Assembly: GCA_036172665.1 (NCBI GenBank)
Contig: CM069869.1
Coordinates: 2,418,001-2,482,000, forward strand
Source: Prosopocoilus inquinatus
Taxonomy: Eukaryota; Arthropoda; Insecta; Coleoptera; Lucanidae
Direction of reading: 5' to 3'
DNA length: 64,000 nt
Within the stretch, counting starts at the first letter, position 1. Each line of letters begins with the position of its first letter. Below, in pieces: positions 57,689 to 64,000 of the stretch. A program made the translations under genes and the position numbers. The notes under the pieces are model-generated. The model was not told the DNA's origin, made no database searches, and was given only the letters and a program-made list of their open reading frames with translations.

Positions 57689-60151
57689 CTATATCTTTTT
57701 TAAAGAGTCCAGAAAACTACAAAATATGTCATTTAAATTTTCAAAGTCCGTACGTTTATTAATAGAATTTCGAGACATTTTAATTTTACACATTTCTATG
57801 AAACGTCTTTTAAAAATATTAGATTCACTGTACAAAATGTCAGTATTATCAAAATCAAAATTATGATTATTTACTAATGAATGCTCTACAAGCATTGAAT
57901 GATTTTGATTATTTTTTTGAATATGATATTTATGTTTGTCTAAACGTTTTTTTAAATTTTGGCTCGTTTCACCTATATAAACAGAATTACAATTTGAACA
58001 TTTGATTTCATAAACCACGTTAGGTTGTTTTAATTTCGGTATTTTGGTTTTTAAATTTGAAAAAATTAAATTTAAATTATTCACAGATTTACTGGCTAAA
58101 ATTAAATTATGTTTTTTGAAAATGTGTTTAAATGTATTGTGTAATGGTTCAATATAAGGCAAAGATATGTATTTATGATTCGAAGTTTGTCTAATGTTTT
58201 TAGAGACATTTGAATTTTGTAAGTATTTAATACGATTTTTAATTACTGATTCAATAAGATTTATAGGATAAGAATTTTGAATAAGAGTTTTCTTTATTAA
58301 ATTTAAGTTATCATAAATGAAAACTTTATCAGAAAGTAAAATAGCTCGATCAGTTAATGAAATAATAGTTGCAATTTTATAATTTTTAGGTGTGTACGAG
58401 TGAAAATTTATGTACCTACCTGACCAGGTAGGTTTATGAAACCAATTAGTAATTAATTTATCATTCTGTCTGAAAATATTTACATCAAGAAAACTCAATG
58501 AATTATTATTTTCTTTTTCTACTGTAAATTGTAATCTATTATGAAAAGAATTAAATTTATTTAAAACAAAATCTACCTTATCAGAAAGCAAAATCAATAA
58601 AATGTCATCTACATAACGAAAATATAACGTTAAATCGAATGATAAAGAGTTAATAACAGATTTTTCTAGTTCTTGCATAACAATTTCAGCTAAAGCCGGA
58701 GATAAAGGAGAACCCATTGCTGTACCAAAAATCTGTTTATAAAATTTATCATTGAAAGCAAAATAAGATGTTTCAAAACATAAATCAACTATTTCTAAAA
58801 AGTTACCTTTGGAAATATCAGTAAAATCTTTAATCTCTAACCACCTATCATTTATACTTTTTAAAGCTAAATCTTTAGGAATGTTAGTAAATAAAGAAAT
58901 AACATCTAAAGAAATTATAATGCAATTATTTGGTACAGTTATTTGTTTTAATTTTTCTACGAGTTCAAAAGAATTTTTTATAAAATATTCTGATTTGCTA
59001 GTAACCTGAGTAATGATTTTTGAAATAAATTTAGATAAGAAATATGGAGAAGAACCAATAGTGGAAACTATAGGACGAAGAGGTGTATTAGGTTTATGAA
59101 TTTTTGGAATGCAGTATAATTTAGGAAATATGGGATGTTGTACTTTAAGAGATTTAGCAACAATATTACTAATTTCAACGGATTTCTCTATCTTATTAAT
59201 AATACTGAAAGTTTTACGTTGATAAGATTCGGTGGGATCGTTAGCTAATTCTACATATGTATTATTATCAGACAACATAGTTTGAACTTTTGAAAAATAA
59301 TCAGTTTTATCAATTAAAACAGTTACATTGCTTTTATCAGCTGTAGTAACAATAATATTAGGATTATCTTTAAGAAATTTTTTACAAGACAAAAGATCTC
59401 TAATAAGAATCTTATACTTTGATTTTTCAAAAGTTTTATCAATATTTCTAATATAATTTAAAAAATTAGAACAAAATTTATTTCTTATTTGTATTTTTGA
59501 AGGTGAATCTAAAGATTTAATACCAAACTCTAAGCTACTTAATACTTTTAAGAAATCTACTTGTTGTTTATGAAAATAAGGTAATGAAAATTTTTTGCCT
59601 AAAGCGAAAATGTATTTTAAATTTGACGGAATCTCAGTTTTTGTATAATTTACAAGCCACTTATTTATTATATTTTGATCAAATTTAATGTAAAAATTTT
59701 TATCTCTAATAGAAATAAGATTATCTAACTTTTTAGTCTGTGTTAATCGAATTTTATTAAAATACCTTTCATTTTTTTGATTTTCAAAATTTAGAAAATT
59801 AGTCAATGTGATATTATCAAGAAAATTACTTAACTGACCTAAGGTATAATCTAATTTCCAAGTTAATTTGGCAAGAACTTTGAAAGTTACCTCTATTTCA
59901 TATGAAAGAATTTTATTAGCAAAATCTGATACGTATCTGTCAATTTTGTGACATGACATATCGTACGCTCTTTTTAAAGGTTCAATTATATGACGAGGGA
60001 AAACTCCCTCTTTCCTACATTTAAGTAAAAAGAGCTTACGATTTTTCATTCTAGTAATTTTAATTAAAGTATTAGAATAAATTTTGCACAGTACCTTATT
60101 TTGGTGCCAGTAGTGAAACTCTACAAAACCGTAAAACAAATTTCGAATCAT
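57689..60151 (-). CDS. Penelope-like element polyprotein: reverse transcriptase with GIY-YIG endonuclease
   Basis: The open frame is 820 codons with no break. The N-terminal part has the TTADKSNVTVLIDKTDY block (the DKG motif of the family). The reverse transcriptase follows: YCIPKIHKPNTPLRPIVS, DVISLFTNIP, GTAMGSPLSPALAEIVM, and the catalytic YVDD at about residues 513-516. The C-terminal nuclease has NVVYEIKCSNCNSVYIGET (about 711-729), Arg736 and the catalytic glutamate near 786 (RRFIEMCKI), with the Cys pair before YIG typical of Penelope enzymes. Known members nick DNA with GIY-YIG and prime reverse transcription there. The first Met (60151) lies in the inverted partner, so Met35 (about 60049) is a likelier natural start; part of the N-terminus may be missing. 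All key motifs are intact. Confidence 0.9.
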   Translation of the reverse strand: MIRNLFYGFVEFHYWHQNKVLCKIYSNTLIKITRMKNRKLFLLKCRKEGVFPRHIIEPLKRAYDMSCHKIDRYVSDFANKILSYEIEVTFKVLAKLTWKLDYTLGQLSNFLDNITLTNFLNFENQKNERYFNKIRLTQTKKLDNLISIRDKNFYIKFDQNIINKWLVNYTKTEIPSNLKYIFALGKKFSLPYFHKQQVDFLKVLSSLEFGIKSLDSPSKIQIRNKFCSNFLNYIRNIDKTFEKSKYKILIRDLLSCKKFLKDNPNIIVTTADKSNVTVLIDKTDYFSKVQTMLSDNNTYVELANDPTESYQRKTFSIINKIEKSVEISNIVAKSLKVQHPIFPKLYCIPKIHKPNTPLRPIVSTIGSSPYFLSKFISKIITQVTSKSEYFIKNSFELVEKLKQITVPNNCIIISLDVISLFTNIPKDLALKSINDRWLEIKDFTDISKGNFLEIVDLCFETSYFAFNDKFYKQIFGTAMGSPLSPALAEIVMQELEKSVINSLSFDLTLYFRYVDDILLILLSDKVDFVLNKFNSFHNRLQFTVEKENNNSLSFLDVNIFRQNDKLITNWFHKPTWSGRYINFHSYTPKNYKIATIISLTDRAILLSDKVFIYDNLNLIKKTLIQNSYPINLIESVIKNRIKYLQNSNVSKNIRQTSNHKYISLPYIEPLHNTFKHIFKKHNLILASKSVNNLNLIFSNLKTKIPKLKQPNVVYEIKCSNCNSVYIGETSQNLKKRLDKHKYHIQKNNQNHSMLVEHSLVNNHNFDFDNTDILYSESNIFKRRFIEMCKIKMSRNSINKRTDFENLNDIFCSFLDSLKKI

Positions 60152-60637
60152 AAATACATATCTTTGCCTTATATTGAACCATTACACAATACATTTAAAC
60201 ACATTTTCAAAAAACATAATTTAATTTTAGCCAGTAAATCTGTGAATAATTTAAATTTAATTTTTTCAAATTTAAAAACCAAAATACCGAAATTAAAACA
60301 ACCTAACGTGGTTTATGAAATCAAATGTTCAAATTGTAATTCTGTTTATATAGGTGAAACGAGCCAAAATTTAAAAAAACGTTTAGACCAACATAAATAT
60401 CATATTCAAAAAAATAATCAAAATCATTCAATGCTTGTAGAGCATTCATTAGTAAATAATCATAATTTTGATTTTGATAATACTGACATTTTGTACAGTG
60501 AATCTAATATTTTTAAAAGACGTTTCATAGAAATGTGTAAAATTAAAATGTCTCGAAATTCTATTAATAAACGTACGGACTTTGAAAATTTAAATGACAT
60601 ATTTTGTAGTTTTCTGGACTCTTTAAAAAAGATATAG
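60143..60637 (+). pseudogene. GIY-YIG part of a 5'-truncated Penelope-like copy
   Basis: The plus frame from the junction (SNHKYISLPYIEPLHNTF onward) to the stop at 60637 repeats the last 165 or so residues of the main protein almost exactly. It contains the full GIY-YIG domain but no reverse transcriptase. The apparent ATG at 60101 lies in antisense sequence of the main copy, so the 13 extra residues are fortuitous. Confidence 0.85.
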
Positions 60638-60814
60638 ATCTGTCAATTAATTAATTATATATATATATATTATAAAAAAAAAAAAAAAAGTAGCTTTAAT
60701 TAGTTCTCGTTACTTTTATTCCGAACAACTCGTAGTTTAGTTTAAAAATCATGTTACCTTTTCGTTTCTCTTGACGACTTGTTTCTCTTGACAACTTGTT
60801 TATTTACTTTTTTT

Positions 60815-60856
60815 CACTCCTGACGAAGCTATAAATCTATAGCGAAACGTTGAGTG
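60815..60856 (+). ncRNA. Minimal hammerhead motif, right end of the Penelope-like element
   Basis: Helix I is CACTC (60815-60819) with GAGTG (60852-60856). The core CTGACGA is at 60820-60826. Helix II is GCTATA/TATAGC (60828-60833 with 60838-60843) around AATC. GAA is at 60844-60846. The palindromic ACGT (60847-60850) stands for helix III, with T at the cleavage position (60851). One extra A (60827) sits between the core and helix II. Helix III of two potential pairs and no loop means activity would need a dimer. Such minimal motifs are a known feature of Penelope-like elements. Confidence 0.78.
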
Positions 60857-61187
60857 TGTTTCCCTTCATTTTTCTGTCCGGTTTGAGATTAAAAAAACTT
60901 TGTACTTAATAATTATAGCTGAAAAAGTGCGTAGCAATCATTTAAGTGCGCTATTTACTCACGATCAGTTAGAGTAGAAACCCGATGACATTGCTCCTTG
61001 TAACAAAGGTCTTCCTGGGAACAAAATACTTGCTAGCTTTATTATCCCCAAACCGCTCGGAGTTCCCATGAATTGTATATTATATCATTTCATATCTGCT
61101 GAGGAAATCAATAGAAATGTCTTAACAGCGAAGAGCGAAATTGTTCAGTCTGAAGTTAAATTAATTTCTTGACCTTTTCCTTTTGGC

Positions 61188-61210
61188 AAGAGAGAGAGAG
61201 AGAGAGAGTT
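61188..61210. repeat. (GA)n microsatellite
   Basis: About eleven GA units just upstream of the exon at 61246. Confidence 0.85.
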
Positions 61211-61245
61211 GCACGTATTATAAACTTTATGATATTTTTTTGCAG

Positions 61246-61463
61246 ATCCACTCAGATTCCGATATCCATTTGAGCACGACCGGCAGCTTTAGGAGATTCG
61301 ACTCCATCGACAAGGACTTTAAAATGACAATCGCCTCTACAAGTTTCAGCGAGGGCTGGAGCTGCATAGAAATAGATCATTCAATACCACCCCGACCCCT
61401 GCAAGTTTCTGCACCGCCGCCGATTACCATCAAGGACCCCGCGACGGAGCAACTGGAGAGGAG
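61246..61463 (+). CDS. Exon of a synaptotagmin-like gene (linker region)
   Basis: The acceptor is TTTTTTTGCAG before 61246. The frame is phase 0 and reads IHSDSDIHLSTTGSFRRF onward through IEIDHSIPPRPLQVSAP to QLERR. It is a charged, Ser/Thr- and Pro-rich linker as expected between the membrane segment and the C2 domains. There is no GT donor before the in-frame stop. The only donor that keeps the frame is AG|GCAAAT at 61464. Joining it to the acceptor at 61519 gives QLER-S-CETANNQ with the frame intact, so this is a GC-AG intron of 56 bp. Confidence 0.8.
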
Positions 61464-61519
61464 GCAAATACAGTTATAACTTTCTGATTTGCCTCAACTG
61501 AGAACTTTCCTTGTTTCAG

Positions 61520-61834
61520 CTGTGAAACTGCTAATAACCAGACGACTTCGATTTCGCCGATTCCAAGACCCGTCTCATCGATTAACGTCTACGAGCTGAC
61601 AGCAAATTCGGAATTTCCAAATATATGTCCGCCGCCTTCCAGCGCCTCGTCGCATCCTTTGTGCGAAGCGAATCACTTTCACGAGATACCAGCTGAAGAT
61701 ACAGAAATCATTTCCGGTGCCTTGAAGAGAGCCATATCCTGTGAAAGCGTCTGTTCTGATTCCTCCGTTGCGCTGGGAGACCTCCAGGAACCCAACATAA
61801 CTGGTTATTTGTGTGTCGGCCTTGAATATGACAG
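61520..61834 (+). CDS. Exon of a synaptotagmin-like gene (linker and first C2 strand)
   Basis: The acceptor CTTGTTTCAG precedes 61520 and the donor GACAG|GTACTC follows 61834. The frame reads CETANNQTTSISPIPRPVSS on through SCESVCSDSSVALGDL and ends GYLCVGLEYDS. The last part is the first strand of a synaptotagmin C2A domain ('G.L.vgleYd'). The linker is Ser/Pro-rich with many possible phosphorylation sites. The next intron is 70 bp. Confidence 0.85.
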
Positions 61835-61904
61835 GTACTCACCCCCATTGTGAGAAGAAGAATTATTATTCCCGTGGGGGTTTTAATTTTAATTTTAATT
61901 TTAG

Positions 61905-62247
61905 CGAATCATGCGATTTCGTCGTGAACGTCTTGGAAGCTAAAGACCTGACCGGGCCTGTGAATGAAGAGCAACTTCTTAGTTCCTACGTGCGAGTTTT
62001 CCTATTACCAGATAAGGCGACGGCGATCCAAACGAAGGTCTACCGAAGCACGAAGAGTCCCAGCTACAAGGAGAGATTCTTGTTTCATCTCGAACCTCGC
62101 GAGCAGACCTACAAATCTCTTTGTTTCCACGTCTATTGCATAGACAATTTATCTCATCTTTTGATAGGAGAGGGCGAAATTAGACTGAACGATGTGAGCT
62201 TACGCCAACCTGTTACCACTTGGGTTACACTCACAGATACAGGACAA
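61905..62247 (+). CDS. Exon encoding the body of a C2 domain, synaptotagmin-like
   Basis: The acceptor TTTTAATTTTAG precedes 61905 and the donor CAA|GTAAGT follows 62247. The protein reads SESCDFVVNVLEAKDLTGP, then YVRVFLLPDKATAIQTKV, PSYKERFLFHLEP and HLLIGEGEIRLNDVSL, the standard C2A order. The calcium-binding loops are altered. SDPYV of calcium sensors is LSSYV here, and DFD of loop 3 is CID. Most aspartate ligands are therefore gone and the domain probably does not bind calcium, as in Syt12/14-type members. The second C2 domain must lie beyond the window. The protein would act in membrane traffic by binding lipids or proteins. Confidence 0.88.
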
Positions 62248-62254
62248 GTAAGTT

Positions 62255-62830
62255 CTAATTGTTGGAAACCCACTTTTCATCCCCTTTTGTCCCCTAATTT
62301 TTTTAACAATCCGTACAAAGTTGGATCTCGATTTTCTTTGTTAGTAGCGTTTCTGGTTTTCGGTAAAAAAGCCGGAAATCAATTTTCAAATTCATTTTTC
62401 ACGGTTACTCAAATGTCGTCGACTTATTTATTGGAATTGTCGAAAAAGATTCGCCCCTTCCTCTCTTCCTCTCTGGCTTTACTGTCCTTGGACTTCAGAA
62501 TGAAACTTTAGAAGAATATAATATAAACATATTGACAAAAATGTGAAATTTAGTTTACAATACAATTATAAAAAAAATTGTTATTTTTAATCCGAACAAT
62601 TTTCGCTTGAAATGATAAATAAAACAAGTTACAAATAAAAAATGTAAGATTACAAACATAAAATAATAAGTATTATAGATATTCAATAGAAAACAAAAGA
62701 GCCTTTGTTACAAAATACTTAGTTTTTGCTTTATGCACAATAATGAATTTTTCTCTCAACTCATCAACGCTGAGCAGGAATCTTTGAATCTTGAGACACA
62801 AAATTTTAATTAAATTAATCAAGTTCGGTT
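62255..62830 (+). repeat. Intronic repeat, first copy of a tandem duplication of about 1.1 kb
   Basis: Family B sequence at 62255-62510 and the block near 62735-62790 ('ctttatgcacaataatga', 'caactcatcaacgctga') recur at 63345-63560 and 63900-63955 in the same order. The 62248-62511 open frame that extends the C2 exon is intron read-through. Confidence 0.6.
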
Positions 62831-63340
62831 CATGGGCATAGCCAAGATCTTGTTTGGGGCACGAAACTTTCAGATTTCACGGTTGTACCTAGATAACTTT
62901 TTCTCTGTGTAATCTGCATTCCGTGGCGGAGCAATCACAGGGCAGTCGTTTAAGTTAATAATAATAAGTTAGTTTAATTTTATTATTCAGTGGTCGACTT
63001 CAGTAGTCGAGCAGCAATTTCACTAAACTCCGCCAACAAAAATAAAGTCGATATTTATTTATTTGTTTATTATTGATTTAATTAAAATAATACAGTATTT
63101 ACATGATAAAGGAAAGTTTTTAGTACAAGCTGAAAATATAATTTTTTATTTATCTTTATCTGCACGTTTCGCGAAACGGATTGTTTGCTTTCCCAAAAAA
63201 ACACGTTTTATTTATTTATTTTTTAAATCAATTCAAATGAATTTTTAAACGTAACAAAGCATTGTTTTACCATCACTGGCGGACGTGAATTTGGGAAATA
63301 TTTTTATTTTCAACAGAATGGACGTGTAAATACGTGCGGT
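62831..63340. other. Intronic stretch, nothing recognised
   Basis: AT-rich. The 61-codon frame at 63063-63248 is random. Confidence 0.35.
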
Positions 63341-63344
63341 TTTT

Positions 63345-63990
63345 GTTCCCAATTGTTTTAACAGACCGTATAAAGTTGGATCTTGATTTTCTTTGTTAGT
63401 AGTATTTTTGGGTTTCGGTAAAACAAGCCAGAAATCGATTATCCAGTTCGTTTTCTACGATTACTCGAACGGCATTTTACATGTATTTTCAGAATTGTCG
63501 AAAATGCTTCACCCTTTTTTAATTTTAATCTCCTTAGACTTCAGCTAAAAAAAGAAAACTTTACTTACGAGAATATTTAAAACCGCTAAATTTTTTAATA
63601 TAAAAATATATTAATAATATATATATATAAGTTTTCTTTTAATTAAGACTGATTGAAATTTTTTAATAGAAAATTTACAAACAAAAAAACGAAATCAAGG
63701 TTTAAAAAAATAAGTACAAAGTTTTTTTTAATCTTGAACCGGACAGAAATATAACGGGAACACATTCATCGGATAAGAATCAACTTCGAAAATATAGATA
63801 AAAATATATTAATAAATATATTTTAAGAAATGGTTTGGAGAGAAGGGGGTGAATATTCAATGTATAACAAAAAAGGCTTTTAATAGACAATAGTTTTTCT
63901 TTATGCGCAATGATGATTTTTTTGTGTCAACTCGCCAGTGCTAGCTGGAAACTGTTGGAACATACAATTAAAATTAAATTGATTTTAAAA
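63345..63990 (+). repeat. Second copy of the tandem duplication
   Basis: The counterpart of 62255-62830, offset about 1.1 kb and clearly diverged. It contains a fragment of a Penelope-like 3' end at 63710-63775 that the first copy lacks. Confidence 0.55.
63710..63775 (-). mobile_element. Fragment of a Penelope-like element 3' end
   Basis: 'aagtacaaagttttt', then 'aaccggacagaaa' and 'gggaa-acacat' match 57419-57470, with several differences. It is an older solo piece of the same or a related family. It breaks off just before the hammerhead. Confidence 0.65.
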
Positions 63991-64000
63991 ATTGGTTACG

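Larger units (their letters stand above)
57387..60905 (-). mobile_element. Penelope-like retroelement with inverted 5' partner
   Basis: It is flanked by the 12-bp repeat 'ttaataattata' (57375-57386 and 60906-60917). The main copy is minus-sense, with one long gene. From about 60143 rightward the sequence is a near-identical inverted copy of the last 760 bp of the element, so two 3' ends face outward and the 5' ends meet. This head-to-head form is known for Penelope-like elements. Only one amino-acid difference is visible between the two copies of the C-terminal domain (K versus Q), so the insertion is young. Both ends carry a minimal hammerhead motif. On the left about 30 bp of extra sequence lies between the common 3' end and the target repeat. 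Confidence 0.9.

Noticed and set aside
60101..60637. A separate 178-residue GIY-YIG gene
   Set aside because: It is the inverted 5'-truncated partner of the Penelope-like element. Its first 13 codons are antisense sequence of the main copy.
62248..62511. C-terminal extension of the C2 exon in the same open frame
   Set aside because: A strong donor (CAA|GTAAGT) ends the exon, and the following sequence is repeat family B.
1..64000. tRNA, rRNA and CRISPR features
   Set aside because: I looked for B-box-like GTTCGANTC motifs in a tRNA context, for rRNA core sequences and for spaced direct repeats, and found none that hold up. The direct repeats present are satellites or transposon copies.

Overview
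The window is AT-rich animal DNA, most likely from an insect. It has short introns with GT/GC-AG splice sites, a TATA/TCAGT-type core promoter, long intergenic stretches and a heavy load of degraded transposons. Host coding sequence is sparse. There is one secreted leucine-rich-repeat (LRR) gene (9338-10291, minus) with the debris of a tandem paralogue beside it. There are also four exons (42909-43091, 61246-61463, 61520-61834, 61905-62247, plus) that look like one synaptotagmin-family gene with a very large intron. A beetle is possible, but nothing in the sequence fixes the order.

The most interesting content is a set of three short elements at 2167-2571, 3362-4008 and 14667-15152. Each is built from a monomer of about 310 bp and each is flanked by a perfect 12-bp target-site duplication. 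Each carries a 65-nt motif that folds as a type I hammerhead ribozyme, with core CUGAAGA / GAA / ACAGCUGUC and a palindromic minimal helix III. They are best read as animal 'retrozymes'. At 57387-60905 lies a nearly intact Penelope-like element (PLE) encoding a reverse transcriptase with a C-terminal GIY-YIG nuclease. It also has a 12-bp target-site duplication, the same head-to-head inverted arrangement as two of the retrozymes, and its own minimal hammerhead motif at both ends. The window therefore holds both a plausible mobilising machine and its ribozyme-bearing passengers.

Layout: 0-5.7 kb repeats, satellite relics and two retrozymes; 5.7-9.2 kb a PIF/Harbinger-type MITE and non-LTR retrotransposon remains; 9.3-10.8 kb LRR gene and relic; 11.3-14 kb possible LTR-retrotransposon remains; 14.4-15.5 kb a 157-bp tandem repeat interrupted by retrozyme 3; 16.8-23 kb MITEs, a perfect 26-bp hairpin and non-LTR fragments; 23.6-27.4 kb a dispersed repeat split by nested retroelements; 30.2-31.3 kb an R1-like fragment with an 80-bp minisatellite; 33.0-35.5 kb a full-length but broken hAT transposon; 37.9-38.8 kb a Transib-like element; 39.3-41.4 kb a 163-bp satellite; 42.9 kb a transmembrane exon with a duplicated splice donor; 44.9-45.7 kb a TA-flanked MITE; 48.8-50.96 kb a remarkably uniform 13-bp satellite (162 identical units); 53.5-54.2 kb LTR-like repeats; 57.4-60.9 kb the PLE; 61.2-62.2 kb C2-domain exons; 62.2-64 kb a tandem duplication.

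All calls come from reading the sequence and translated frames. No alignment, folding or database search was run.
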